Notes: generated from the sequence alone by a model not told the origin. Shown: positions 1-8,763, counted from the stretch's first letter. The stretch is 64,000 nucleotides of DNA from Marinomonas aquimarina (GCF_900089755.1 NZ_FLOC01000001.1:1-64000), one strand, 5' to 3'. Numbers and translations are program-made.

Positions 1-1
1 T

Positions 2-97
2 GGAAAACGAGCCGTTATGACTCGTTTCGAGATATCAAAAAATGAATGGCGGGACGGCATCAGGCAGTTGCTCCAACAGCTGGAGAAAAGAGTCTGA
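2..97 (+). CDS. C-terminal tail of an unidentified protein (truncated by window edge)
   Basis: An open frame enters from the left edge and stops at TGA 95-97. About 31 residues are visible, ending in the helical, basic segment WRDGIRQLLQQLEKRV. Nothing in this tail identifies a family. It lies just upstream of an inverted repeat built on GGGTCAGATCCCTT, a layout that often follows small IS200/REP-associated tyrosine transposases in marine gammaproteobacteria, so the end of such a gene is one possibility. That is inference from position only; the upstream sequence would decide. Confidence 0.35.
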   Translation, partial: GKRAVMTRFEISKNEWRDGIRQLLQQLEKRV

Positions 98-123
98 TCA
101 TGAGTAAATTTGTGGGGATACCT

Positions 124-189
124 CAGGGTCAGATCCCTTAACAGATAGAAGGCATTGGAAGCTGCTACTTAGAAGGGATCTGACCCCTG
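124..189. repeat. Imperfect inverted repeat, REP/RAYT-like hairpin
   Basis: Left arm 124-139 (CAGGGTCAGATCCCTT) is the reverse complement of right arm 173-189 (AAGGGATCTGACCCCTG) except for one extra G. The loop is 33 nt. The stem is GC-rich and has no T-run after it, so it is not an intrinsic terminator. Similar GGGGTCAGA palindromes are scattered as REP-type elements or flank small Y1 transposases in many genomes; assignment here rests on that resemblance. Confidence 0.6.
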
Positions 190-221
190 ATCCTAGGGTT
201 GGGAACTAAGCCTAAAAACCA

Positions 222-255
222 AAAAGCCCGCTACTGATATCAGTAGCGGGCTTTT
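222..255 (-). terminator. Perfect-palindrome intrinsic terminator after pssA
   Basis: AAAAGCCCGCTACTGAT and its exact reverse complement meet at 238/239, giving a 17-bp perfect stem with A/T runs on both sides. It lies 23 bp beyond the pssA stop and can work in both directions. Confidence 0.85.
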
Positions 256-277
256 AGAAAGCGATGCAAGGTCTTTA

Positions 278-1054
278 TTAACGTAGCTGCTTAATAAAGA
301 TACCCAACACCCCCCATAAACCGTAGGCACAGAAAATGCCGGCTAGAACCAAAGCTGGCTCAAGGGCAATCAATACCAATACCAATACCGCTATTAAAAG
401 CACAACAAATGGCACACGACCTTTGATGTTTAAATCTTTAAAGCTACGGTATTTAACATTGCTCACCATTAGCAAACCTGTGATCGGCACGAGTAATGCC
501 ATCACACTGGCGATTTGCTCGCCTGACACACCCGCACTTTCTGAGGCCCAAATCACACCCGCGACAATGGCGGCAGCGGATGGGCTTGGTAGACCGGTAA
601 AGTAACGCTTATCCTGACTGCCAATCATGGTATTAAAGCGAGCCAAACGAAGGGCTGCCCCCACTGCATAGATAAAGGCTGCAATCCAGCCTACCTTACC
701 TAGAGGTGCCAAGGCCCAAGTAAAGGCCACCAACGCTGGCGCAATACCAAAGGACACCATATCCGCAAGGGAATCGTATTCTGCGCCAAACGCACTTTGT
801 GTTCTGGTTAGACGCGCCACACGTCCATCCAACCCATCAAGTACCATGGAGATAAAGATCGCCACAGCCGCTTGGGTAAAGTTGCCATTCATTGCAGCAA
901 TGATGGAGTAGAAACCCGAAAACAAGGCCGCAGTGGTAAACAAGTTTGGCAACAAGTAAACACCACGATGGGGTTGCTTCTGAGTCGTAGCGGTATCGTC
1001 GCCACCGTCTACGTCTTCTTTCAACATTTCTTTCTCGGTCTCTTCGACAGGCAT
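278..1054 (-). CDS. pssA: CDP-diacylglycerol--serine O-phosphatidyltransferase
   Basis: Joins serine to CDP-diacylglycerol to make phosphatidylserine, the precursor of phosphatidylethanolamine, at the inner membrane. The CDP-alcohol phosphotransferase signature is visible: DGLDGRVAR, then eight residues, G, AEYD and SLAD, supplying the metal-binding aspartates. Several hydrophobic segments follow and end with the C-terminus. This is the multi-spanning PssA type, not the E. coli peripheral type. The frame is open back to 1090, overlapping hemL, but the ATG at 1054 has AAGGA seven bases upstream and is the best start (258 residues). The first ~30 residues are acidic and poorly conserved. It follows hemL directly and probably shares its transcript, ending at the terminator at 222-255. 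Confidence 0.93.
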   Translation of the reverse strand: MPVEETEKEMLKEDVDGGDDTATTQKQPHRGVYLLPNLFTTAALFSGFYSIIAAMNGNFTQAAVAIFISMVLDGLDGRVARLTRTQSAFGAEYDSLADMVSFGIAPALVAFTWALAPLGKVGWIAAFIYAVGAALRLARFNTMIGSQDKRYFTGLPSPSAAAIVAGVIWASESAGVSGEQIASVMALLVPITGLLMVSNVKYRSFKDLNIKGRVPFVVLLIAVLVLVLIALEPALVLAGIFCAYGLWGVLGIFIKQLR

Positions 1055-1082
1055 ATTTTCTTCCTTCATTGAAGATCTCAAC

Positions 1083-2369
1083 CTATACAAGTTTGGCTAA
1101 CGCGCGTTTAGCTGCCGCTACAGTAGAGGCAATGTCTTCCTCACTAAGCGCTTGCGAAGTAAAGCCAGCTTCAAACGCAGAGGGAGCTAGGTAGACGCCC
1201 TCTTCTAGCATGTAGTGGAAGAACAACTTGAACTTCTCTGTATCACATTTCTGTACATCGGCAAACGTCGTTACTTTTTCCTGATCGGTAAAGAACATAC
1301 CAAACATACCACCACCAGCGCATACCGTAACTAGAGGGATATTAAGTTCATCCGCAGCAGCTTGAATCCCATCCAGCAGTGCAACGGTTTTTGCCTCTAA
1401 TGTTTTATGAAATTCTGGTTCGCTGATTTTATCCAGCACCGCCAAGCCCGCAACCATGGCAACAGGGTTACCAGACAAGGTACCAGCTTGGTAAACAGGA
1501 CCAAGCGGCGCAATGTATTCCATGATCTCACGCTTACCACCAAAAGCCCCTACCGGCATACCGGCACCGATGACTTTACCAAGCGTCGTTAGATCAGGCT
1601 TGATGTTGTATTTCTCTTGTGCGCCACCTAGCGCCACACGGAAGCCAGTCATCACCTCATCAAAAATCAGTACCGCACCAGACTGGTCACACACTTCACG
1701 CAACGTTTCGAGGAAACCTGCTACTGGCGGAATACAGTTCATGTTACCCGCCACAGGCTCAACAATAATACACGCGATTTGGTCGCCGATTTCTGCGAAG
1801 CAAGATTTTACTTCTTCAATATCGTTAAACTGCAAAGTAATGGTGTGTTGAGCAAGATCGGCTGGAACGCCAGGAGAGTTAGGCACTCCCAGAGTCAAGG
1901 CACCCGAACCGGCTTTCACTAGTAGTGAATCAGAGTGGCCGTGGTAGCAGCCTTCAAACTTGACGATTTTATCTCGACCAGTGTAGCCACGCGCCAAACG
2001 AATGGCACTCATGGTCGCTTCGGTACCCGAGTTCACCATGCGTACCATGTCCATAGAAGGTACAAGCTCACACACTTTATCCGCCATGGTGATTTCAACT
2101 TCGGTTGGCGCACCAAAACTTAAACCAAAATCCAACTGCTTGCGCACTGCGTCGATCACATCAGGATGTGAGTGACCTAGAATCATCGGCCCCCAAGACC
2201 CTACATAATCGACATAACGCTTGCCATCTTCATCGTACACATACGCGCCTTCTGCTTTCTGGAAGAAAACTGGCGACCCACCCACGCCGTTAAAAGCTCG
2301 AACTGGTGAGTTAACACCACCAGGAATGTGTTTCTGGGCACGGGAATACAATTCTTCAGAACGACTCAT
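1083..2369 (-). CDS. hemL: Glutamate-1-semialdehyde 2,1-aminomutase
   Basis: PLP enzyme converting glutamate-1-semialdehyde to 5-aminolevulinate, the second step of the C5 heme pathway after HemA (encoded at 55.7-57.0 kb). The N-terminus [18 protein letters not shown] is the family start, and the PLP-lysine region [18 protein letters not shown] and the FDEVMTGFR segment are present. The frame is open to 2426, but the ATG at 2369 has GGATCC nine bases upstream and matches family length (428 residues). It sits between hemJ and pssA on the same strand; the hemJ stop is 27 bp upstream of its start. Confidence 0.96.
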   Translation of the reverse strand: MSRSEELYSRAQKHIPGGVNSPVRAFNGVGGSPVFFQKAEGAYVYDEDGKRYVDYVGSWGPMILGHSHPDVIDAVRKQLDFGLSFGAPTEVEITMADKVCELVPSMDMVRMVNSGTEATMSAIRLARGYTGRDKIVKFEGCYHGHSDSLLVKAGSGALTLGVPNSPGVPADLAQHTITLQFNDIEEVKSCFAEIGDQIACIIVEPVAGNMNCIPPVAGFLETLREVCDQSGAVLIFDEVMTGFRVALGGAQEKYNIKPDLTTLGKVIGAGMPVGAFGGKREIMEYIAPLGPVYQAGTLSGNPVAMVAGLAVLDKISEPEFHKTLEAKTVALLDGIQAAADELNIPLVTVCAGGGMFGMFFTDQEKVTTFADVQKCDTEKFKLFFHYMLEEGVYLAPSAFEAGFTSQALSEEDIASTVAAAKRALAKLV

Positions 2370-2395
2370 AATAGGATCCATAAATACGATAAAAA

Positions 2396-2818
2396 TTAAA
2401 AAGGACGCACAACGACGAGTATACAAACGCCGATGAGTACTAATACAGGAAATTCATTAAACCAACGATAAAACACATGACTGCGAGTATTCTCGTCGTT
2501 GGCAAATTTCTTTAATAATCTGCCACAAGCATGATGATAACCAAGCAACATCGCCACTAGTAACATTTTGGCATGGAACCAGCCAGAGCTAAAATAGTAA
2601 TCGGTTCCATACGAGACAAGCCAAAAGCCCAGCACGACTGTCGCGATCGCCGATGGCGTCATGATACCGCGATACAGTTTACGCTCCATAATTTTGAAGC
2701 GCTCAATGCTCTCACGGTCTTTAGCATCCGCGTGATAGACAAATAAACGCGGCAAGTAAAATAAGGCCGCAAACCAACACACTACCGCCACAATGTGAAA
2801 TGCCTTAACCCAAAGCAT
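2396..2818 (-). CDS. hemJ: Protoporphyrinogen IX oxidase HemJ (UPF0093)
   Basis: Small integral membrane protein that oxidises protoporphyrinogen IX to protoporphyrin IX late in heme synthesis. The signature [20 protein letters not shown] followed by YLPRLFVYH is clear, including the N-terminal histidine proposed as a heme ligand. About four membrane segments; 140 residues, the usual size. The ATG at 2818 has a strong AAGGGG site 5-6 bases upstream, which lies inside the last codons of the ClC gene, so translation of the two may be coupled. Adjacency to hemL supports the heme assignment. No hemG or oxygen-dependent oxidase gene is seen in the window. Confidence 0.92.
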   Translation of the reverse strand: MLWVKAFHIVAVVCWFAALFYLPRLFVYHADAKDRESIERFKIMERKLYRGIMTPSAIATVVLGFWLVSYGTDYYFSSGWFHAKMLLVAMLLGYHHACGRLLKKFANDENTRSHVFYRWFNEFPVLVLIGVCILVVVRPF

Positions 2819-2820
2819 AA

Positions 2821-4548
2821 CTACCCCTTCATTAACATTTGATCGAGTTGTCGTGATGTAACCAGCCACAACTCTTGTTGCTGAGCAAAGCTGACTAAAA
2901 CTTGGTGCTGCTCATGACGATGCAGCCAACTTAACAACTCCGCCAAAGACAGTGACGCATCCACGGCGCTCACCTGTGTACTGGAAACAGCACATAATAC
3001 ATCCATCGCTTGCCGACCTTGGTCCTCCATCAACCAAGGCTGTGGCCCTAAGTCGAGCCCCTTTAGCTTCTCAACCATTTCAGATACTGAAACAATGAAG
3101 TGCTCTCCATCTTTTTGGATCACCACGTAGTCTATCATACTTGAAGCCAAATCACGGACTCGCTCAAGTTGGAGTAATTCAGGAAAGAGCTCTACTTTAT
3201 TAGCCACGCTACGCACATCATGTTGGCGCAACAAACGCTGGACGGGGCTCCACTCGGACACCAAGCCGAGGTCATTCATACGCTCCACAAAGATCGAATC
3301 CTGATTAAACAGCAAACGCACTACGGTGCAGGAGATAACAATCACTAAAATGGCAGGGGCTATGGTCACCGAGGTGTGAGTCATTTCCACCATCGCCACA
3401 ATCGCTGTTAAGGGTGCCTGAAATGCGGTGGCCATCATGCCCGCCATGCCCAGCAACACAAACAATGCCAGTTCCGCGGTCGCGGGAATTTCGGTATCAA
3501 ACCAAAACGCCACCTGCGCACCCAACATGCCACCAATGACAAAGGTCGGGCCAATCATTCCCCCGGGAATACCAAGGCCAATGGAAATGGAGGTGAGCAA
3601 TACTTTTGCCAGCACTAAGACGATCAGAGACGTTAAAATCACTTCCCCTGATAACAAACCATTGAGCGTGTCATAGCCGCTGCCCATGACCTGCGGTAAA
3701 TACAATCCAGCACACCCTGTCAGCACACCGACAAACATAAAACGCAACGTTAAAGGCAAATAGCCTAGGCGCCATAGCAATCGCTGCACTTGGTAAAACA
3801 GCCCTGATGACACAATAATAGAAAGCGCCAACACAGCGTAGGCGGCTAAAACATCAAGCTGATAAAGCGGTAGAAAAACGGTTTCCAGCTCAAAAATTTC
3901 GATACGTCCGAGGATCAGCTGACTGATCGCGGTTGCGACAATGGCAGACAACAACACTGGTAGCACTAAGCGCAAACGGTATTCATGAAAAATCACTTCG
4001 TAGGCAAATAACACACCAGCCAGTGGTGTTTGGAAGGCGGCGGCGATGGCCCCCGCCACCCCACAAGCGATCAGCGTATCCACACCTAGATAAGAAAGTC
4101 GAAAGCGCTGCGCCAATTGGCTACCAAAGGTCGCACCAATATGCACCGCAGGCCCCTCTTTACCAATTGAAAGGCCGCCTAACAAACCAATTAAAGCCCC
4201 CAAAAACTGCAGCACAGCATTAAGCACAGGTAAATTGCCCTGATGGTAATTTAACCGTTCCACCACGTAAGGAATGCCAACCTTGAGATAGCGCGCTGGG
4301 GTAAACATCCAAATCAGAGTCAGCACCGCACACGCGGCCACCGGCAAACTAAAACGCACCATTGGAGAGAGTTCTTCATAGTTTTCACTATGGGAAGGTA
4401 ACAAGGAGGAGGAAAACCAATACAGCAACTCAATCATGCCGGTCATGGTCAGACTGCTCAACACCCCGCAGACTAATGCCAGGCCCGAAAGTAACAACAA
4501 ATCATCCGCGGCTAATTCTCGATTACGCCAACGTGCGATGAAATCCAA
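2821..4548 (-). CDS. ClC-family chloride channel/transporter (ClcB-like) with degenerate CBS region
   Basis: Integral membrane ClC protein of 575 residues. The gating motif GKEGPAVHIGA (Glu131) is intact, and a GIPGGMIGPTF segment forms the second anion-binding loop. Two positions differ from E. coli ClcA: the selectivity serine motif GSGIP reads KVGIP (Val90), and the inner proton glutamate (Glu203 of ClcA) aligns with Val185 in AYEV. E. coli ClcB also has valine there, so this is a ClcB-like subgroup; H+ coupling cannot be assumed. A C-terminal ~150-residue cytoplasmic region looks like a weak CBS pair. The start is odd: a TTG at 4548 has poor spacing, while CTG 4557, three codons upstream, lies 5 nt after a strong AAGGAGG (4563-4569). 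Confidence 0.88.
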   Translation of the reverse strand: MDFIARWRNRELAADDLLLLSGLALVCGVLSSLTMTGMIELLYWFSSSLLPSHSENYEELSPMVRFSLPVAACAVLTLIWMFTPARYLKVGIPYVVERLNYHQGNLPVLNAVLQFLGALIGLLGGLSIGKEGPAVHIGATFGSQLAQRFRLSYLGVDTLIACGVAGAIAAAFQTPLAGVLFAYEVIFHEYRLRLVLPVLLSAIVATAISQLILGRIEIFELETVFLPLYQLDVLAAYAVLALSIIVSSGLFYQVQRLLWRLGYLPLTLRFMFVGVLTGCAGLYLPQVMGSGYDTLNGLLSGEVILTSLIVLVLAKVLLTSISIGLGIPGGMIGPTFVIGGMLGAQVAFWFDTEIPATAELALFVLLGMAGMMATAFQAPLTAIVAMVEMTHTSVTIAPAILVIVISCTVVRLLFNQDSIFVERMNDLGLVSEWSPVQRLLRQHDVRSVANKVELFPELLQLERVRDLASSMIDYVVIQKDGEHFIVSVSEMVEKLKGLDLGPQPWLMEDQGRQAMDVLCAVSSTQVSAVDASLSLAELLSWLHRHEQHQVLVSFAQQQELWLVTSRQLDQMLMKG

Positions 4549-4656
4549 TCCCTTCAGACTCGCCTCCTTATTTAGGCAGATGATATTCGTCTATTAATTG
4601 AAGCACCTAGTGCACAGCAATACAATGACATTGCGTATAACAACCGCAAGGGATGA

Positions 4657-5088
4657 CTAAAGTCGGTCCACCCTAGTCGCCAAGCACATATGAGTCATCA
4701 CCTTATCAATGTTGGGCCAACTGTCCATTTCCAAGCGAATCTCATGCAGACGCTTCATTGAGGTAACCTGTACCAGTAACATAAGATCAATGTCGCCACT
4801 GATCGAGTGCGCCATTTTAATTTCAGGGATTTTCTCTAGGTAAGGCTGCACCAATTCACAAGATAAAGGGCGAAACGTCAGCGCTAAATAAGCCGAGATA
4901 AGGTCCTCTTCTAAGATCGCAACGTGGGCATGATACCCCGTAATTTTGCCATGCTCTTCCATACGTTTAATACGCTCTGACACCGCTGAGCGCGACAAGT
5001 TTACTTGACGACTGATATCAGAAACCGACGAGCGTGCATCCTGCACCAACATGGCCAAAATTTTCTCGTCATAACGGTCTAAAGTCAT
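4657..5088 (-). CDS. Lrp/AsnC-family transcriptional regulator
   Basis: 143 residues with the two Lrp parts: an N-terminal winged helix-turn-helix (ILAMLVQDARSSVSDISRQ through VNLSRSAVSERIKRMEEHGK) and a C-terminal RAM/ACT-like effector domain. Such proteins bind amino acids and form dimers or octamers. It diverges from the amino-acid exporter gene at 5239, with a 150-bp gap holding repeat motifs, so it very likely controls that exporter. The effector is unknown; methionine or branched-chain amino acids fit the YjeH-type partner. Confidence 0.92.
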   Translation of the reverse strand: MTLDRYDEKILAMLVQDARSSVSDISRQVNLSRSAVSERIKRMEEHGKITGYHAHVAILEEDLISAYLALTFRPLSCELVQPYLEKIPEIKMAHSISGDIDLMLLVQVTSMKRLHEIRLEMDSWPNIDKVMTHMCLATRVDRL

Positions 5089-5112
5089 TTTCGAACCTTT
5101 TCTTCTTATGTA

Positions 5113-5165
5113 CCGACATTTTGTCGGGTGAAACCCGCACTTTGCGCCTCAATGCACGCACTTTG
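5113..5165. promoter_or_regulatory. Candidate Lrp/AsnC operator region: palindrome plus phased direct repeats
   Basis: The divergent gap contains CCGACA-TTT-TGTCGG at 5113-5127, an interrupted palindrome with an AT centre of the size Lrp dimers prefer. It also has two copies of CGCACTTTG at 5136-5144 and 5157-5165, exactly 21 bp apart (two helical turns). Sequence is seen directly; binding by the adjacent regulator is inferred. Confidence 0.45.
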
Positions 5166-5238
5166 TGAGCAGATAAAGTAGGCCGTCCATTTTATCCTTT
5201 AAGTCATGAAATCACAGCATCTTCTCTAGGATAAAACC

Positions 5239-6513
5239 ATGCAATATCAACGCACCTTAGGCCCATTGCAGGGCATGGCCATGACAGTGACAACCTTTGT
5301 CGGCACAGGCTTAATGATTCTGCCCGCCATGTCGGTCGCTCAAGCTGGCAGCTTCGCTTTCTATGCCTGGCTGATCACTGCACTCGCGATTGTACCGATC
5401 GCCTTTGTGTTTGCCTTTTTAGGAGGGCGTTTTCCTTCTGCGGGTGGCGCTTCTCATTACATAGGCAAAGTGCTGGGCAAAAAAGTGGAACGCGCCATTG
5501 GCTGGCTATTTCTGAGTATTTTGCTGGTTGGGCCTGCGGTGGCCATCAAGGTCGCTGCTGCCTACTTAGCGGTCTTGCTGAACTTATCGGAGCAGTCGAT
5601 TTTTCTACTCAGCCTTGTCACCCTAATGGGTATGCTGCTGTTCTCCATTGCTGGCATGAAAAACTCTGCGAACTTCCAAACCATGGTCGTGCTGTGCCTA
5701 ATCGCTACTGTGGTAGCACTGTTCCTACTCAGTGGTACGCCAATGTCGAGTCAAATCATTGATCAGCCCAACAGTTGGCCGGAACTTGAGACCACACTAT
5801 TGGCCACCGGCACGATTTTTTGGTGTTTCTTAGGCATCGAAGTCATGGCCCATATGGGGGCGGAGTTTAAGAACCCGAAGCGAGACTTTCCGATGGCTCT
5901 ACTGGGCGGCATTGTCATTGTGGTGCTGCTCTATTTGGCGACCGTGCTCATGATTGCAGAACATAAAGTATTTGGTGATGAGTTTACCAACAGTCAATCG
6001 CTCGCTTTATTAGTGGGCTCATTGCTAGGTGAACAGACCCAGCGCTGGTTTGCTGTCGGTGCTTACATCATCGCCTTCTCCAACGTTGGTGCTTATATTT
6101 TAGGCTTCGCGCGCATGGTGCAATCCATGGCGCAACAACAGGCAATACCGCAGTATTTTGCTATGCTTTCTAAACATGGCACACCTATTCGTGCGGTGAG
6201 TTTTGTAGGTGGCGTTTGTTTGCTGTCGCTGCTTTGCATTGAGCTCTTCGGCACGCAAATGGAGTGGCTAATTGAAATGACCAACGGTGCGTTTTTGCTG
6301 ATTTATTTACTGACTTGCCTCACCGCTATCAAATCTTTGAATGACTCACTGCGTTGGATAGCCCTATTGGCCTCGATCAGTTGTCTCATCATGGCACTAT
6401 TCATTGGTCAAAACATGCTGTTTGCGAGTGTTGCTTTCGCTTTGGCACTGGTTTGGGAACATTTAAAATCTCTTAAACAGCCCATTGCGGAAGAAAAAAT
6501 TCATGTACAATAA
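5239..6513 (+). CDS. yjeH: APC-superfamily amino-acid exporter, YjeH-like
   Basis: 424 residues with about 12 hydrophobic segments. The N-terminus (LGPLQGMAMTVTTFVGTGLM) carries the G-x-G-T/G helix-1 motif of APC transporters, and the whole reads like E. coli YjeH, which exports L-methionine and branched-chain amino acids. ATG 5239 has AGGA eight to nine bases upstream. It diverges from an Lrp/AsnC regulator and lies 57 bp upstream of luxS on the same strand. Export direction and substrate are family inference. Confidence 0.85.
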   Translation: MQYQRTLGPLQGMAMTVTTFVGTGLMILPAMSVAQAGSFAFYAWLITALAIVPIAFVFAFLGGRFPSAGGASHYIGKVLGKKVERAIGWLFLSILLVGPAVAIKVAAAYLAVLLNLSEQSIFLLSLVTLMGMLLFSIAGMKNSANFQTMVVLCLIATVVALFLLSGTPMSSQIIDQPNSWPELETTLLATGTIFWCFLGIEVMAHMGAEFKNPKRDFPMALLGGIVIVVLLYLATVLMIAEHKVFGDEFTNSQSLALLVGSLLGEQTQRWFAVGAYIIAFSNVGAYILGFARMVQSMAQQQAIPQYFAMLSKHGTPIRAVSFVGGVCLLSLLCIELFGTQMEWLIEMTNGAFLLIYLLTCLTAIKSLNDSLRWIALLASISCLIMALFIGQNMLFASVAFALALVWEHLKSLKQPIAEEKIHVQ

Positions 6514-6570
6514 GCACATGAACATTCACCTCGCTTAACATTCAACGCGAGATAATAGGAGAGAACACTC

Positions 6571-7083
6571 ATGCCACTACTAGACAGCTTTCGAGTAGAC
6601 CATACACGCATGCACGCCCCAGCAGTTCGTATTGCCAAGGCGATGGAAACACCAAAAGGCGATACCATTACGGTTTTTGACCTACGCTTCTGCATTCCTA
6701 ACTCAGAGATCTTGTCTGAAAAAGGCATTCACACGCTAGAGCACCTTTTTGCCGGCTTCATGCGTGATCACCTAAACGGTGACGGAGTTGAGATCATTGA
6801 CTTGTCGCCAATGGGTTGCCGCACTGGCTTCTACATGAGCCTGATCGGCACACCTAGTGAACGACAAGTTGCCGATGCATGGAAAGCCGCGATGCATGAT
6901 GTCATCAGCGTACAAGCAAAAGAAGACATTCCAGAGTTAAATGAGTACCAGTGCGGTACTTACACGATGCACTCACTAGAAGACGCGAAAGAAATTGCTG
7001 AAATGGTGATCGACCGTGACGTGCAAATTAACAGCAACTCTGAACTATACCTAAGCGAAGAGTTTCTAGCGGAACATTCTTAA
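6571..7083 (+). CDS. luxS: S-ribosylhomocysteine lyase (AI-2 synthase)
   Basis: Splits S-ribosylhomocysteine to homocysteine and DPD, the precursor of autoinducer-2, in the activated methyl cycle. The metal site is intact: HTLEHLFAG gives His54, Glu57 and His58, and QCGT gives Cys128; the catalytic cysteine is Cys83 in MGCRTGFY. Length 170 residues is typical. AGGAGAG lies upstream of the ATG. No pfs/mtnN is next to it. Position after a YjeH-type exporter may reflect linked methionine metabolism, but a shared transcript is only suggested by the 57-bp gap, which contains a CTCGC/GCGAG inverted repeat. Confidence 0.97.
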   Translation: MPLLDSFRVDHTRMHAPAVRIAKAMETPKGDTITVFDLRFCIPNSEILSEKGIHTLEHLFAGFMRDHLNGDGVEIIDLSPMGCRTGFYMSLIGTPSERQVADAWKAAMHDVISVQAKEDIPELNEYQCGTYTMHSLEDAKEIAEMVIDRDVQINSNSELYLSEEFLAEHS

Positions 7084-7110
7084 TCACTTCGTGCTGATTG
7101 ATTAGAAATA

Positions 7111-7139
7111 AAAAGAGAGCCAAATGGCTCTCTTTTTTT
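7111..7139 (+). terminator. Intrinsic terminator after luxS
   Basis: AAAAGAGAGCC, loop AAAT, GGCTCTCTTTT, then more T. An 11-bp stem with a T-run 27 bp after the luxS stop. Confidence 0.88.
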
Positions 7140-7302
7140 ATCTCTCACCGGTGCTCAACTATCGAGTTGCAGTGGCCAAAAACGCGCTGGCCGCAACAAA
7201 AATGAATGACTTTAGATTCCAAAGCATAAATCAATAATTACCTTATAAATTAAGGATTCCAACCTTGTTTTCAAAGGTATAACGCTGTTCGAAATTCTGT
7301 TA

Positions 7303-7331
7303 TTGACCGTAAAATAAGCGGCAACTGTAAC
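7303..7331 (+). promoter_or_regulatory. Candidate sigma-70 promoter for the EamA transporter
   Basis: TTGACC (7303-7308), a 17-bp spacer and TGTAAC (7326-7331) precede the ATG at 7351 by about 20 bp. The -35 box matches 5 of 6; the -10 is weaker. Confidence 0.4.
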
Positions 7332-7350
7332 GACAAATTGAGAGCCTGTC

Positions 7351-8238
7351 ATGTCTATTGCACATTTATTCTTATGGTTGACCGCCATCATTTGGGGATT
7401 TGCGTTTGTCGCGCAAAGCACGGCTATGGACGTCATTGGTCCGCATACCTTTAATGCGGTTCGCTTCCTACTGGCGACGCTGTCACTGATTCCGCTGTTG
7501 TTTATTTTTAAGAGCAAACAAGCCTATGACATGAAAGGGCTCATCAAAGGCAGCTTAGCGGCGGGGACCTTGCTGTTTTGTGGCTTTACCTTTCAGCAAA
7601 CCGGACTCTTATATACCACCGCCGGCAATGCAGGCTTTATTACCAGTATGTATATTGTGCTGGTGCCACTGGTCGGACTGTTATTTAAACACGCCGTGGA
7701 TCGACTCACTTGGCTAGGGATAGCTGTGGCTTTAGCGGGCTTTTATGTCTTAACTATCGGCCCCAACCTCACGATTAATAAAGGTGACGCATTAGAGTTT
7801 GCCGGCACCTTATTTTGGACGCTGCACGTCTTATTGATTGGCTTCTTATCACGCTCTCTGCCTGCGTTACCACTTTCCATCATGCAGTTTGCGGTGGCCA
7901 CCGTATGGGCCAGCTTGGCCGCCTTTGCTCTTGAAACGCCAACCTTGTCCGGCATTGAGCTCGCTTGGTGGCCATTGGTTTATGCCGGTGTCGCCTCTTC
8001 AGGTATCGCCTTTACTTTGCAAACTCTAGGGCAACGCCAAGTGACGCCGAGCACCACGGCATTAATTCTGTCGATGGAAGCGGTGTTTGCGGTGATCGGT
8101 GGCTGGCTCTTTATGGGAGAAATATTGAGTGATCGTGCTTTATTTGGCTGTGCCTTGATTTTCACAGGGATGATTGTCAGCCAATGGCCACGCAAGGAAG
8201 TGGCGTTAACCACGGCAACCACTAAGGAAACGAGCTAG
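7351..8238 (+). CDS. DMT-superfamily transporter, EamA domains
   Basis: 295 residues, ten predicted membrane helices arranged as two EamA repeats. The opening LFLWLTAIIWGFAFVAQSTA and the second-half MEAVFAVIGGWLFMGEILS are characteristic of YdcZ/RhaT/EamA-type exporters of amino acids or related metabolites. It converges on, and overlaps by 17 bp at the stop codons, an Lrp/AsnC regulator gene. The luxS terminator lies upstream, so it has its own promoter. Substrate unknown. Confidence 0.88.
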   Translation: MSIAHLFLWLTAIIWGFAFVAQSTAMDVIGPHTFNAVRFLLATLSLIPLLFIFKSKQAYDMKGLIKGSLAAGTLLFCGFTFQQTGLLYTTAGNAGFITSMYIVLVPLVGLLFKHAVDRLTWLGIAVALAGFYVLTIGPNLTINKGDALEFAGTLFWTLHVLLIGFLSRSLPALPLSIMQFAVATVWASLAAFALETPTLSGIELAWWPLVYAGVASSGIAFTLQTLGQRQVTPSTTALILSMEAVFAVIGGWLFMGEILSDRALFGCALIFTGMIVSQWPRKEVALTTATTKETS

Positions 8239-8680
8239 TCGTTTCCTCGATATTGAGTGGCATCTCACGTTCGACTGGTTGCGATAGAATCATCATGGTC
8301 TTGGTGTCACTCAAATCAATTAAGCGCTCTAACAACACATCTAGGCGAGACATAGAGGACACAGCCACTCGCAAAATAAACGCCGATGGACCAGTCACAT
8401 TGTAGCAGTCCACCACTTCATCAAGGCTTAACACCAAATCTTTGAAGGCGCGTTCCTTGGTGCGATAGACCTCACATTCCACCAATGCGGTAATCGGAAT
8501 GCCCGCTTTCTCAAGATTAATCTTGGCTTGGTAGCCGGTGATGACGCCCTGCTCTTCGAGCTTTTTAATGCGCTCAGCCACGGCAGGCGCCGACAGATGC
8601 ACCAACTTAGCGAGCTCGGAATAGCTGAGACGACCATTTTCTTCTAATGCCTTCAGCAACTTCCAATTAATCTTATCCAT
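8222..8680 (-). CDS. Lrp/AsnC-family transcriptional regulator (second copy)
   Basis: 152 residues. N-terminal helix-turn-helix NGRLSYSELAKLVHLSAPAV followed by AERIKKLEEQGVITGYQA, then the RAM domain with the CYNVTGPSAF turn, which is close to the classic D-x-x-x-V-T-G-x-x-D/A-F effector loop. It is convergent with the EamA exporter, a common regulator/exporter pairing for this family. Distinct in sequence from the regulator at 4657-5088. Confidence 0.92.
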   Translation of the reverse strand: MDKINWKLLKALEENGRLSYSELAKLVHLSAPAVAERIKKLEEQGVITGYQAKINLEKAGIPITALVECEVYRTKERAFKDLVLSLDEVVDCYNVTGPSAFILRVAVSSMSRLDVLLERLIDLSDTKTMMILSQPVEREMPLNIEETTSSFP

Positions 8681-8736
8681 GTTCCACCTAGCGTTTAAAA
8701 AACCTCAGCACGATAGCATGAGGTTATCTAGCACAC

Positions 8737-8763
8737 AAAAAAACGGCCACTTAAAAGTGGCCG
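8737..8763 (-). terminator. Intrinsic terminator after the acidic periplasmic protein gene
   Basis: CGGCCACTT (8744-8752), AA, AAGTGGCCG (8755-8763); reading leftward it is followed by a T-run (A7 at 8737-8743 on the plus strand). It lies 36 bp past the stop of the gene at 8799. Confidence 0.85.

Noticed and set aside
336..605. Rightward 89-codon frame inside pssA
   Set aside because: Antisense shadow of a well-supported gene; no ribosome site and no recognisable product.
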